In this document: piece after piece, positions 38,567 to 47,290 of the stretch
Position numbering within the stretch: the stretch's first letter is position 1
Layout: the number at the start of each line of letters is the position of its first letter
Source: an uncultured Aquimonas sp.
GTDB lineage: Bacteria > Pseudomonadota > Gammaproteobacteria > Xanthomonadales > Xanthomonadaceae
NCBI RefSeq assembly: GCF_937888285.1
Contig: NZ_CALART010000011.1
Location: 352,476 to 416,475, forward strand
Reading direction: 5' to 3'
DNA length: 64,000 nucleotides
Notes under the pieces: generated by a model
What the model saw: only the letters and a program-made list of their open reading frames with translations
Told to the model about the DNA's origin: nothing
Databases searched by the model: none
Made by a program: the position numbers and the translations under genes

Positions 38567-39184
38567 ATGAAGAACTACATATTCCCCCTGCTTGGCGCCG
38601 CCGCACTTGCCGTCACCGCCCTGCCCGTCCATGCCGAGGAATGGTTCGTCCGGGTTGGCGCGGTGCAGGTGTCGCCGAAGTCCGACAACGGCACGCTCGC
38701 CGGCGGCGCACTCAAGACCGACATCGACAGCAACACCCAGCTGGGCCTGATCCTCGGCCGCCACCTGTCGCCAAACCTCGCCGTCGAGGTGCTGGCCGCC
38801 ACGCCGTTCTCGCACACGGCCAAGCTGAATGGCGCCAAGGCGGTGGACTTCAAGCACCTGCCGCCGACAGTCAGCCTGCAGTGGTATTTCAACCCGGAGG
38901 GTCGGGTGAATCCGTTTGTCGGCGCGGGCCTGAACTACACCTTCGTGTACGACGAGAAGCCGGTTGCCGGCGGGCCGGTCGCCGGCGCCAAGATCGGCCT
39001 CGACAACAGCTTTGGCCTCGCCGCCCAAGCGGGCCTGGTGTTCAAGATGAGCGATGCGATCGACCTCGTGCTGGATGCGCGCTGGATCGACATCGATTCC
39101 GACGTCAAGGTCAACGGCAGCAAGGTGGGTACCGCGGTGGTCGATCCGCTGGTGGTCGGCCTGACCCTGGGCTACCGCTTCTGA
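38567..39184 (+). CDS. ompW: OmpW family outer membrane protein
   Basis: 205 residues, ATG at 38567 with AGAGGA upstream, signal peptide ending VHA. The mature chain is an eight-stranded barrel: WFVRVGAVQVSPKSDNG, the OmpW hallmark TQLGLILGRHLSPNLAVEVLAATPF, HLPPTVSLQWYFNP, NPFVGAGLNYTF, and terminal VGLTLGYRF with C-terminal Phe for BAM recognition. Length is normal. OmpW proteins are small outer membrane channels for hydrophobic compounds. Monocistronic, followed by a hairpin terminator. Confidence 0.92.
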   Translation: MKNYIFPLLGAAALAVTALPVHAEEWFVRVGAVQVSPKSDNGTLAGGALKTDIDSNTQLGLILGRHLSPNLAVEVLAATPFSHTAKLNGAKAVDFKHLPPTVSLQWYFNPEGRVNPFVGAGLNYTFVYDEKPVAGGPVAGAKIGLDNSFGLAAQAGLVFKMSDAIDLVLDARWIDIDSDVKVNGSKVGTAVVDPLVVGLTLGYRF

Positions 39185-39239
39185 GCACGATTCGCGGACG
39201 CCGCAGGTAAGCCGGCGGCACCGGTGCCCTGCGTTGCAG

Positions 39240-39285
39240 AGGCCGACCCTCGCCCTTGCGGGCGCGGGTCGGCCTTGGTCTTCTA
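39240..39285 (+). terminator. Terminator of ompW
   Basis: Stem AGGCCGACCC-T-CGCCC with its complement (one mismatch) around a TTGC loop, 39240-39275, followed by TTGGTCTTCT, 56 bp after the ompW stop. Confidence 0.7.
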
Positions 39286-39331
39286 GGGATTCGGGAGTAT
39301 TCGAAAGCGGAGCCGCGAACCGTGCGCGAAC

Positions 39332-40273
39332 TCACTCGCTGCCACGCACCCGCTTTGCACGAGGATGCGCCGCGTCATAGACGCGGGCGAGATGCTGGAA
39401 ATCGAGGTGGGTGTAGATCTGGGTGGTGGCGATGTCGGCATGCCCCAGCAGCTCCTGCACGCCGCGCAGGTCCGCCGAGGACTCCAGCAGATGGCTTGCG
39501 CAGGAGTGCCGCAGCATGTGCGGATGCACGCGCTTCCACAGGCCCTGCTTCTGCGCGGCCAACTTGATGCGCTGCTGCACCGTACGCGGCGCGATGGCAG
39601 ATCCGCCGCGACCGGTGAACACCGGCGACTCGGGCGCGGCGCCCTGCACGGCGAGCGCGCGTAGCGCTTCCACGGCGTGGCGGCCCACCGGCACCAGCCG
39701 CGTCTTGCGGCCCTTGCCGAGCACGCGCGCGCTGCCCTCGCTCAAGTCGAGATCCATCCAGCGCAGGCCGCACAGCTCGGACAGGCGCAGACCGGAGGAA
39801 TAGAACAGCTCCAGCATGGCGCGATCGCGCAGGCTGAGCGGGTCCTCGCCCTGCAGTTCGACCAGGGCCTGCGCTTCGTCGGCGTCCAGCACCTGCGGCA
39901 GGCGACGCGGCGCCTTGGGGCCGCGCACGCCGGCGCTGGGGTCGCGCTCGATCCGACCGTGCTTCAGCAGGAAGCGGAACAGTCCGCGGCAGGCGGACAG
40001 TCGACGCTGCAGGCTCTTCGGCGACAGCCCGGCGCGATGCGCGGCGGCGAGGTACAGGCGCAGGGCTTCGGCATCCAGCGCGCCAAAGTCGTCGACGCCG
40101 CGCTGCGCGCACCAGGCCAGCAGGGTGTCGGCATCGGCACGGTAGGCCTCAAGCGTGTGCGGCGAAGCGCCGCGCTCCACCCGCAGCGCACCCAGCCAGT
40201 CCTCGACCGCCTGCCGCAGCGCAGGTGCCGGCGCACGCACCGCCTCGCCGGCTGCGGTCGGCGCGCGCGCCAT
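39332..40273 (-). CDS. xerC: Tyrosine recombinase XerC
   Basis: 313 residues, ATG at 40273 overlapping the DUF484 stop (TGATG). N-terminal SAM-like core-binding domain, then the catalytic domain with all residues in place: R163 (SSGLRLSEL), K187 (GKGRK), H252 and R255 (HPHMLRHSCASHLL), H278 (LLGHADI) and nucleophile Y287 (TQIYTHL). XerC with XerD resolves chromosome dimers at dif at the septum. The order lptM-dapF-DUF484-xerC is the same as in Escherichia coli (yifL-dapF-yigA-xerC), which supports XerC rather than XerD or an integrase. Confidence 0.95.
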   Translation of the reverse strand: MARAPTAAGEAVRAPAPALRQAVEDWLGALRVERGASPHTLEAYRADADTLLAWCAQRGVDDFGALDAEALRLYLAAAHRAGLSPKSLQRRLSACRGLFRFLLKHGRIERDPSAGVRGPKAPRRLPQVLDADEAQALVELQGEDPLSLRDRAMLELFYSSGLRLSELCGLRWMDLDLSEGSARVLGKGRKTRLVPVGRHAVEALRALAVQGAAPESPVFTGRGGSAIAPRTVQQRIKLAAQKQGLWKRVHPHMLRHSCASHLLESSADLRGVQELLGHADIATTQIYTHLDFQHLARVYDAAHPRAKRVRGSE

Positions 40274-40941
40274 CAGGCGGGATGCCTCGACAGCGCAGCG
40301 GCGAGCGCCTCGCCCATCATCCGCAGGAACAGGGTGCCCATGCCGGGATAGAAACGGTTCGGTTCGCGCGAACCGATCGCCAGCAGCCCGCGCGCGGGCA
40401 GCGGGATCAGCGCGCAGCTCTGCACCTGCGCCGACTGCGCGCCGAAGAGGAACTCCATCTTCTGCGGCGCCAGCCGCCCGCACAGCGGCTCGCCGCCGCG
40501 CAGGAACTCGGCGAACTGGGCCAGCTCCGGCGCCTGCGGCGGACGCTCGATCAGCCACTCGGCGGCCGGCAGCTCGAAGCTCTGGCCGATCAGCACCACC
40601 CGCAGCAGGTCGCTGTGGAAGTCCTCGATCAGGCTCGCCACCATCGCCTGCAGCGCGGCCAGCGGCGTCGATGCGCGCAGCAGGGCGAGGGTGAGCTGGT
40701 GGGTGCGCAGGGTCAGGCGCTCGTTCTCCTGCGCGGTGGCGTAGAGCTCCTGCAGTCGACGCGAGAGCTCGCGGTTCTTGTCGCGCAGCACGTCGAGCTG
40801 GTAGGCGGTCAGCGAGGCCGCGCCGCCGGACTCGCGCGGCACCGCCAGGCTGGCGGCGAGCTCCGGATGCAGCTGCAGGAACTCCGGATGCGCGCGCAGG
40901 TAGGCGGCCACGGCCTCCGGCGCCAGGGTCGTATCGCTCAT
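40273..40941 (-). CDS. DUF484 family protein (YigA-like)
   Basis: 222 residues from the ATG at 40941, which overlaps the dapF stop (ATGA). N-terminal helices (AVAAYLRAHPEFLQLHPEL), a coiled segment (LRDKNRELSRRLQELYATAQENERL, positions about 53-77) and a GAF-like domain (SCALIPLPARGLLAIGSREPNRFYPGMGTLFLRMMGE). Role unknown, but conserved between dapF and xerC in gammaproteobacteria. Coupled to both neighbours by overlapping stop/start codons. Confidence 0.88.
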   Translation of the reverse strand: MSDTTLAPEAVAAYLRAHPEFLQLHPELAASLAVPRESGGAASLTAYQLDVLRDKNRELSRRLQELYATAQENERLTLRTHQLTLALLRASTPLAALQAMVASLIEDFHSDLLRVVLIGQSFELPAAEWLIERPPQAPELAQFAEFLRGGEPLCGRLAPQKMEFLFGAQSAQVQSCALIPLPARGLLAIGSREPNRFYPGMGTLFLRMMGEALAAALSRHPA

Positions 40942-41792
40942 TCGCAGAACACTCCTTCGAAAACGAACACGGCCGGCCCGCGCATGCGCACCGCATCGCC
41001 CGGGCCATTCCAATGGATCTGCAGACGCCCGCCGGGCAGATCGACCGCGACGCCGCGCGTCGCATCGACGCGGCCACGCGCGTGCAGCACGGCCACCGCG
41101 GCGCAGGCGCCGCTGCCGCAGGCCTGGGTTTCACCCACGCCGCGCTCGTACACGCGCAGGCGGATATGGCCTGCGTCGATCACTTCGGCGAAGCCGACAT
41201 TGACGCTGTCGGGGAAGCGGCGATCGGCCTGCAGGGTCGCGCCGACGCCAGGCACCGGTGCGCTGGCGAGATCGGCCACTTCGATCAGCGCGTGCGGGTT
41301 GCCCATCGACACGCCGCGGTACTTGTAGACCTCGCCCTCGAACTCGAGCACGCCGTCGGGTGCGCCCACGCCGCGCGCCGGCAGGGCGCGCGCGCTGAAG
41401 TCAGGCACGCCGAGACTCACTTCGATGTCGTCCAGCGCGTGCACCTGCACCTCGACCGCACCGCTGGGGCTGTCCATGCGGAAGGTCGATGCGTCAACCA
41501 GACCGGCGCGCAGCGCCCAGGCCGCGACGCAGCGCGCGCCGTTGCCGCACTGGCCCGCGGCGCTGCCGTCGGTGTTCCAGATGCCGTAGTAGAGGGCCGA
41601 GCCCTCGCTGCGCGCGGGTTCGACGCTGAGCAGCTGGTCGAAGCCGACGCCGGTGCGGCGCTCGGCGATCCAGCGCATGGCCTCGGGCGAGAGCTCGGGC
41701 GGACCCGCGCGCGCATCCAGCACGACGAAGTCGTTGCCGGCGCCGTGCATCTTGGTGAAGCGCAGGCCGCGCAGGGCGGCGTGCGGGTTCAT
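40938..41792 (-). CDS. dapF: Diaminopimelate epimerase
   Basis: 284 residues. FTKMHGAGNDFVVLD at the start, and the two catalytic Cys in GQCGNGARC (C82) and TQACGSGAC (C224), interconvert LL- and meso-diaminopimelate for lysine and peptidoglycan synthesis in the cytoplasm. SMGNPHALIEV is the conserved substrate-binding segment. Length is typical. The start overlaps the lptM stop by 4 nt, and its stop overlaps the DUF484 start. Confidence 0.97.
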   Translation of the reverse strand: MNPHAALRGLRFTKMHGAGNDFVVLDARAGPPELSPEAMRWIAERRTGVGFDQLLSVEPARSEGSALYYGIWNTDGSAAGQCGNGARCVAAWALRAGLVDASTFRMDSPSGAVEVQVHALDDIEVSLGVPDFSARALPARGVGAPDGVLEFEGEVYKYRGVSMGNPHALIEVADLASAPVPGVGATLQADRRFPDSVNVGFAEVIDAGHIRLRVYERGVGETQACGSGACAAVAVLHARGRVDATRGVAVDLPGGRLQIHWNGPGDAVRMRGPAVFVFEGVFCE

Positions 41793-41968
41793 CGCCCGGC
41801 TCCGTCCTTGCCGGCATCCGCGTCTGCGGGCTTGGCCTGTTCGGCCGGCGCGGGCATCGGCGGCGGCGCGTCTTCGGGCAGCACCAGCGGGCCGCGGTTG
41901 CCGCAGGCGGCAAGAAGCAGGGAAGCGCAGAGGGCGCAGGTCAGGGCGAGCAGGCGGGGTCGGTTCAT
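41789..41968 (-). CDS. lptM: LptM-type lipoprotein (formerly YifL)
   Basis: 59 residues from the ATG at 41968. A signal peptide with lipobox LLAAC is followed at once by GNRGPLVLPE, the short conserved sequence of LptM, the outer-membrane lipoprotein that helps LptD mature in the LPS export machine. A Pro/Ala/Lys-rich tail completes it. Position directly before dapF is the conserved place. The long upstream open frame (to 42166) is a read-through of a REP-like element and is not used. Confidence 0.88.
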   Translation of the reverse strand: MNRPRLLALTCALCASLLLAACGNRGPLVLPEDAPPPMPAPAEQAKPADADAGKDGAGR

Positions 41969-42037
41969 GCTCCGGGAGTATAGGCGCGCCATGGGCTGCA
42001 CGCTCTCAAGAAACAGAACGCTTGCGACCCCACGAAT

Positions 42038-42147
42038 CGTCGCCCCCGCGAAAGCGGGGGCCCAGTTCCGGTCCGCCCCAGTCGCAAGACCACTGGATCC
42101 CCGTCCCCGCCTTCGCGAGGACAGGCTCTTCGCGGGGATGACGGAAC
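42038..42147. repeat. REP-like palindromic element (copy C)
   Basis: Short left arm (TCGCCCCCGCGAAAGCGGGGGCCCAG region) and long right arm starting CTGGATCCCCG and ending CTTCGCGGGGATGACG. Same plan as the copies at 60,753 and 60,947; upstream bases AACAGAACGCTTGCGACCCC also resemble those copies. Confidence 0.75.
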
Positions 42148-42195
42148 GATGATTCTTCGACAACACCTGAACCGCGACGCCGCGCTGGGAAGCTC

Positions 42196-42600
42196 TCAGG
42201 GCTCGCGGCTCAGGTGGGCAATGCTGCCAGCCTGGCCTTCCCAGTCTTCGCGGCCATTGAAGGGCGTGGCGCGGACCGAGGCGATCGTCGCCGGGTCGAG
42301 GCAGCGCACGTTGACGTCGAAACCATCAGGGTTCGAGCGCGGCACGTACCAGCTCTTGATGCCGCAGATGGCGCAGAAGAAATGCCGGGCGGTGCCGGTG
42401 CCGAAGCTGTACTCGGTCATCGCCGCGGGGTCGCTCAGCAGGCGGAAGCGGCTGGCCGGCACGATCAGGTGCAGGAACCCGGTCATCGCGCACAGCGAGC
42501 AGTTGCAGTCGACCGCTTCGATGTCGGCGGGCGCGTCCACCTCGAAGCGCACGGCGCCGCAGTGGCAGCCGCCGGTGTGGGTGATCAGTGCCTCGCTCAT
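42196..42600 (-). CDS. GFA/CENP-V family zinc protein
   Basis: 134 residues from the ATG at 42600. Zinc-binding cysteines are in GGCHCGAVRF (C12, C14), DCNCSLC (C32, C34, C37) and FFCAICG (C76, C79), the signature of the glutathione-dependent formaldehyde-activating (GFA) fold. Many members are not true Gfa enzymes; the substrate cannot be told from sequence. SWYVPRSNPDGFDVNVRCLD is typical of this subgroup. Divergent from the depolymerase-like gene over a 194-bp spacer. Confidence 0.88.
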   Translation of the reverse strand: MSEALITHTGGCHCGAVRFEVDAPADIEAVDCNCSLCAMTGFLHLIVPASRFRLLSDPAAMTEYSFGTGTARHFFCAICGIKSWYVPRSNPDGFDVNVRCLDPATIASVRATPFNGREDWEGQAGSIAHLSREP

Positions 42601-42794
42601 CCTGCGCCTCTCTGTTGGCCAAGCCGCGACTGTACTGCTGCAGTGCAGCTTGCCCCAAGGGCCAATGGTCGCGCTTCGCCGCGCATGCCCTACTGCCGCC
42701 GGGACGAGCGTCCGCACCACGTGCGGACATCGGGCGTCGGAGACGCCGCTGGCACTGCTGCACGGAAACGGCAGGCCAAGGGAGGGGAAAGACA

Positions 42795-44345
42795 ATGAAG
42801 CGCTTGATCAAGTGGGCGGGCTGCGCCGCCCTGCTGGCGAGTCCGGCTGCGCCAGCGCAAACGCTGAGCGAAGTCACCGGCTTCGGCAGCAACCCGGGAA
42901 ACCTGAGAATGTTCAAGGTGGTTCCCAGCGGGTTGGCGGCCAACCGGCCGCTGGTGGTGGCCCTGCACGGCTGCGCCCAGAGTGCGGCGGCCTACGCCGC
43001 CGAAACCGGCTGGGTGGCGCTGGCCAACCGCTGGCAGTTCGCCCTGCTGCTGCCGCAGCAGCAGAGCGGCAACAACAGCAACGCCTGCTTCAACTGGTTC
43101 GAGAACGTCGACATCAGCCGCGGCAGCGGCGAGGCGCTGTCGATCCGGCAGATGGTGGCGCGCATGGCCAGCGATCACGGCCACGACCCGGCGCGGGTCT
43201 ACGTCACGGGGCTGTCGGCCGGCGGCGCGATGACCTCGGTGATGCTGGCGACCTATCCCGAGGTGTTCGCCGGCGGCGCGATCATGGCCGGCCTGCCCTA
43301 TCGCTGCGGCATCGGGACCAGCGCGGCGTTCTCGTGCATGAACCCGGGCACCAACCTGACGCCCGCGCAGTGGGGGGATCGGGTGCGTGCAGCCAGCACG
43401 CACACCGGGCCATGGCCGATCGTCTCGATCTGGCACGGCGACGCCGACTTCGTGGTGCGGCCGGTCAACCTGACCGAAGCCATGGAGCAGTGGACGAACG
43501 TGCACGGCGTCGATCAGGTCGCCGAGGTGCAGGACACCCTGCTCGGCTATCCGCGCCGGCAATACCGCGATGCCAGCGGCCGCACCGTGGTGGAAACCCT
43601 GAGCATCACCGGCATGGGCCACGGCACGGCGGTCGATCCCGGCACGGGCGAGGCGCAGTGCGGTACCGCCGGCGCGTACATCCTCGATGCCAACATCTGC
43701 AGCAGCTACTGGGTCGGGCGCTTCTGGGGCCTCGACGGCGGCAGCAGCGGCGGAGGCGGTGATCCGCCCCCACCGCCGCCTCCACCGCCGCCGACCGGCA
43801 ACCCGGTGCTGAGCCTCGCCAGCGTGGCGATCGAGGATGGATACACGAAGGCCAATACACTGGGCAGCAGCGCCGAGGTCGGCACCCTGGAATCCCTGTA
43901 CGGACTGGCCATCGGCCGTGGCTCGGACTCGAAGTTCAACCGCGCACTGCTGAGCTTCGATACCTCGCAGCTGCCCGCGGGCGCCGAGATCGTCTCGGTG
44001 CGGCTGAGCCTCACCCACCGCGGCGCCTCGGGCGACCCCTGGGCCAACCCGGCCGGCAATCGCCTGCTGATCGATCTGCGCCAGGGCTGCTTCGGCGGCG
44101 ACTGCGCGCTCATCGCCAGCGACCACGGTGCCGCCAGCACCCTCGACGCGGTCGCCGAAGTGCCGCGCTTCACCAGCGGCGCCCAGGACAGCGCGGCGTT
44201 CTCGACGGCCGCACTGGCGAGCATCAACCGCAGCGGCCGCACCCAGCTGCGGCTGCGCTTCGAGGGCAACCAGAGCAGCACGCGCTACCTCTGGGTGGGC
44301 AGCGGCACGCAGGCGACGCTGAAGATCGAGTACCGCCTGCCCTGA
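42795..44345 (+). CDS. Secreted PHB-depolymerase-like esterase with DNRLRE-type domain
   Basis: 516 residues from the ATG at 42795 (GGAGGGG upstream), signal peptide ending APAQ. The catalytic domain has oxyanion segment VVALHGCAQSAAAYA, lipase box GLSAGG with S141, and WHGDADFVV plus GMGHGTAV for Asp and His: the esterase-PHB family (type 1 short-chain PHA depolymerases, also feruloyl/acetylxylan esterases). A Gly/Ser linker and ten prolines (43764-43793) lead to a C-terminal beta-sandwich resembling DNRLRE domains (FNRALLSFDTSQLPAGAEIVS), probably for substrate binding. The true polymer (PHA or plant polysaccharide ester) is undecided. Confidence 0.82.
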   Translation: MKRLIKWAGCAALLASPAAPAQTLSEVTGFGSNPGNLRMFKVVPSGLAANRPLVVALHGCAQSAAAYAAETGWVALANRWQFALLLPQQQSGNNSNACFNWFENVDISRGSGEALSIRQMVARMASDHGHDPARVYVTGLSAGGAMTSVMLATYPEVFAGGAIMAGLPYRCGIGTSAAFSCMNPGTNLTPAQWGDRVRAASTHTGPWPIVSIWHGDADFVVRPVNLTEAMEQWTNVHGVDQVAEVQDTLLGYPRRQYRDASGRTVVETLSITGMGHGTAVDPGTGEAQCGTAGAYILDANICSSYWVGRFWGLDGGSSGGGGDPPPPPPPPPPTGNPVLSLASVAIEDGYTKANTLGSSAEVGTLESLYGLAIGRGSDSKFNRALLSFDTSQLPAGAEIVSVRLSLTHRGASGDPWANPAGNRLLIDLRQGCFGGDCALIASDHGAASTLDAVAEVPRFTSGAQDSAAFSTAALASINRSGRTQLRLRFEGNQSSTRYLWVGSGTQATLKIEYRLP

Positions 44346-44363
44346 GGAGGCGCGTCCAGCGCA

Positions 44364-44404
44364 CCCCGCCGACCGCAGCGCTTCGGCGCCCGCGGTCGGC
44401 GGGG
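44364..44404. terminator. Bidirectional hairpin between convergent genes
   Basis: A perfect 13-bp stem (CCCCGCCGACCGC and complement) with a 15-nt loop fills the 59-bp gap between the depolymerase-like gene and the threonine-synthase-like gene, and touches the latter's stop. Confidence 0.7.
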
Positions 44405-45655
44405 TCAATCCAGCACGTGCCGCAGCTCGGACAGGTACTTCTCCGCGGAGCCGGTATTGACGATCACCACGCGCTCGCCGCGCTCCAGCAGGCCACGATC
44501 CAGCAGCTGCGGAATCGCCGCCGCACAGGCCGCGCCCTCGGGGCTGATCCACAGATGATCGCGCCGCCAGATCCGCTGCAGCTCGGCGGCCGTGTCGGCT
44601 TCGCTGACCGCAAGCGCCGCACCGTTCGAGGCGCGGATGATCTCCAGCACGCGGAAGTGGCCGACGCCGCCCGGCACGTTCAGGCCGGTCGACAGGGTGT
44701 GGCCAGCCTCGACCGGCGTGGTGTCCAGCGCGCCCGCCTCGAAGGCGCGCACCAGCGGCGGCGTGACCTCACTCTGAACGCAGTACATGCGCGGACGTCG
44801 GCTGTCGATCACGCCCAGCGCTTCCAGCTCGGCCCAGGCCTTCCACATGCCGAGCACGCCGGTGCCGCCACCGGTGGGATAGATCACCGCATCCGGCAGC
44901 TGCCAGCGGGTGTCTCCGTAAAGCGGCTCGGCCAGCTCCAGACCGAGGCTCTTCTTGCCCTCGATGCGCCAGCCCGGCTCCTGGAAGGTCGCGACCAGAA
45001 AGAATCCCCGTGGAACGATCTCGGCCTTGAGGAACGCACCGGCCTCGCGGATCGTCGGCCCGACCAGGCTCAGATGCACGCGGCCCGGATGCTTCACCGC
45101 CGCCGCAGCCACGCTGCCGAGGATCGGCAGCGGCGTGTCCGGCGGCATCGCCACATGCACCTCAATGCCCGCTTCCAGCGCGTAGCGGACCAGCGAGTCG
45201 CCGGCATTGCCCTGGGTCGGCACCGCGAGCCGGGTCAGGCCCAGCCGCCGCGCCTGCGCCACCACCATGGCCATGCCGCGGTCCTTGAAGCTCTGGGTCG
45301 GGTTGGCGCCATGGCCCGGCACCGCGCGACCTTCTTCCTTGAGCTGCAGCCTGAGGCCCGCGGCGTCGGCCGCGGGATGTGCCAAGGGCAGCCTGGGCGT
45401 CGCGCCTTCGCCCAGGCTGAGGATGTGGCGGGCGTCGGCGGGGTCGTTGATGTCCAGCGCCATCAGCCCGCCGAAGCGCCACATATCGCGGCGCTGCGGG
45501 CGATACCAGGCGAGACCCGGCTGCTCGAAGGCCAGCCGTTCCAGATCCAGCACCATCTCGACTGGCCGGCCGTCGACCGGGTCGAGGTTCATGGGCACAT
45601 TGGCGGAGTACTCGCGGCCGGAGGCGAGGCCGCGCAGGCAGCGGACGTAGGACAT
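44405..45655 (-). CDS. PLP-dependent threonine synthase-like enzyme
   Basis: 416 residues from the ATG at 45655; an in-frame ATG at 45715 lies in a region without coding character. PLP lysine K124 in NPTQSFKDRG, followed by AVPTQGNAGDSLVRYALEAG (phosphate loop region) and IYPTGGGTGVLGMWKAW, are threonine synthase features; HTLSTGLNVPGG and VIVNTGSAEKYL fit. It would convert O-phosphohomoserine to threonine. A related fold-type II enzyme (diaminopropionate or cysteate synthase-like) cannot be fully excluded. It is not beside other threonine genes. Divergent from the M20 hydrolase gene. Confidence 0.78.
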   Translation of the reverse strand: MSYVRCLRGLASGREYSANVPMNLDPVDGRPVEMVLDLERLAFEQPGLAWYRPQRRDMWRFGGLMALDINDPADARHILSLGEGATPRLPLAHPAADAAGLRLQLKEEGRAVPGHGANPTQSFKDRGMAMVVAQARRLGLTRLAVPTQGNAGDSLVRYALEAGIEVHVAMPPDTPLPILGSVAAAAVKHPGRVHLSLVGPTIREAGAFLKAEIVPRGFFLVATFQEPGWRIEGKKSLGLELAEPLYGDTRWQLPDAVIYPTGGGTGVLGMWKAWAELEALGVIDSRRPRMYCVQSEVTPPLVRAFEAGALDTTPVEAGHTLSTGLNVPGGVGHFRVLEIIRASNGAALAVSEADTAAELQRIWRRDHLWISPEGAACAAAIPQLLDRGLLERGERVVIVNTGSAEKYLSELRHVLD

Positions 45656-45851
45656 TGGAGAGCCGGGATACGGGATTCGGGATTCGAAGCCGGTAGTGTG
45701 CAGGGTGCGGCTCACCCGGGATCGAGAGCGGGATGCCGCTTGCTCATCCTATGGGCCGGATAGTCGCAAGCTGGGCTTGAGATCCCATGAGCTCGCGTGG
45801 CGCACTCTGCGCACGCACCAGCCTCCACTGACGCCCGAAAGGAAACACCCC

Positions 45852-47135
45852 ATGCGCCTGCTGCCCGCCCTCGCCCTCGTCCTGTTGCTCTCGTCCCCGG
45901 CGCACGCAGCCTTCGATGTCGAAGCCCTGTCCACGGCGGTGGACGCCAAGGTCGTCGAGTGGCGTCGCGACATCCATCAGCATCCGGAACTCGGCAACCG
46001 CGAGTTCCGCACCTCGGCCAAGGTCGCCGAGCATCTGCGCGCGCTCGGCATCGAGGTGCGCACGGGCATCGCGCATACCGGCGTGGTCGGCCTGCTGCGC
46101 GGCGGCAGGCCGGGGCCGAAGGTCGCCCTGCGCGCCGATATGGATGCCCTGCCCGTGACCGAGGCCACCGGCCTGCCCTTCGCCAGCACGGTCACCACCG
46201 AGTACAACGGCCAGACCACCGGCGTGATGCACGCCTGTGGGCACGATGCCCACGTCGCCATCCTGATGGGCGTGGCGGAAGCGCTGGCCAGCGTGCGCGA
46301 GGAGCTGCCGGGCGAGGTGCTGTTCCTGTTCCAGCCGGCCGAGGAAGGGCCGCCACCCGGCGAGACCGGCGGTGCGAAGCAGATGCTGGCCGAGGGCGTG
46401 TTCGACGACTTCCAGCCGGAAGCCGTGTTCGGCCTGCACGTGTGGGCGCAGCTGCCGGTCGGCACGGTGGGCTTCCGCGGCGGGCCGATGATGGCCAGCG
46501 CCGACCGGTGGGTGCTGAAGGTGCGCGGCAAGCAGACCCACGCCTCGCGGCCCTGGGGCGGCGTCGATCCGATCACCATCGCCGCGCAGGCCCTGATCGC
46601 CAGCCAGAGCATCATCGCCCGCCAGATCGACATCACCAGCTCGCCAGTGGTGCTCACCGCTGGCGCGGTGCGCGGCGGCATCCGCTTCAACATCATTCCC
46701 GAGACGGCGGAGATGGAAGGCACCCTGCGCACCTTCGACATGGACGTGCGCGCGGACGTGATCGCGCGCTTCGAGCGCACTGCGAAGGCCATCGCCGATG
46801 CCGCAGGCGGCGAGGCGGAACTCATCGTCGAGAACACCGCCCCTGTGACCGCGAACGCGCTGGCGCTGACCCAGCGCGTGCGGCCCTGGCTGCGCGAGCT
46901 GATGGGCGCCGAGCAGGTGAAGGAGATGCCGCTGCAGACGGTGGCCGAGGACTTCTCCGAGTTCGCCAACCGCGCGCCGGGCTTCCTGTTCTTCGTCGGC
47001 AGCACCGGCCCGGAGATCCACCCGGCGCGCGCGCCCAACAATCATTCGCCCGAGTTCCTGCTGCACGAGGACGCGCTGAAGCACGGCACGCGGGCGATGC
47101 TGACGCTGGCGCTGGGCGTGCTGGAGGGGCGCTGA
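45852..47135 (+). CDS. Exported M20 family amidohydrolase
   Basis: 427 residues from the ATG at 45852, signal peptide ending PAHAAF. RRDIHQHPELGNREFRTS, ALRADMDALPVTEATGLPF, HACGHDAHVAILMG and LFQPAEEGPPPGETGGAKQML define the M20D/AmhX-HipO group with metal ligands in HACGHDAH and the EE pair. It hydrolyses N-acyl amino acids or peptides (hippurate/indole-acetyl-amino-acid type); unusual only in being exported. Followed by a 155-bp spacer and the flagellar operon. Confidence 0.9.
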   Translation: MRLLPALALVLLLSSPAHAAFDVEALSTAVDAKVVEWRRDIHQHPELGNREFRTSAKVAEHLRALGIEVRTGIAHTGVVGLLRGGRPGPKVALRADMDALPVTEATGLPFASTVTTEYNGQTTGVMHACGHDAHVAILMGVAEALASVREELPGEVLFLFQPAEEGPPPGETGGAKQMLAEGVFDDFQPEAVFGLHVWAQLPVGTVGFRGGPMMASADRWVLKVRGKQTHASRPWGGVDPITIAAQALIASQSIIARQIDITSSPVVLTAGAVRGGIRFNIIPETAEMEGTLRTFDMDVRADVIARFERTAKAIADAAGGEAELIVENTAPVTANALALTQRVRPWLRELMGAEQVKEMPLQTVAEDFSEFANRAPGFLFFVGSTGPEIHPARAPNNHSPEFLLHEDALKHGTRAMLTLALGVLEGR

Positions 47136-47290
47136 CACGCACAGTCAGGGCAGTCGGACAGAAGCGCCGGTTTTTTGGCGCACGGTGTCGCCGGTAGATT
47201 GACTCCCCAGCCGGCAGGCCTGCGCAGAGCCCTCCAAGGGCGCGGCACGCGGCTTGCAGCCCGGGCGACCAGACCTCTCTGGAGACGCCC

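Noticed and set aside
47136..47290. Sigma-54 (GG-N10-GC) promoter before fliL
   Set aside because: The nearest candidate has the wrong spacing by one base, so I do not claim it.
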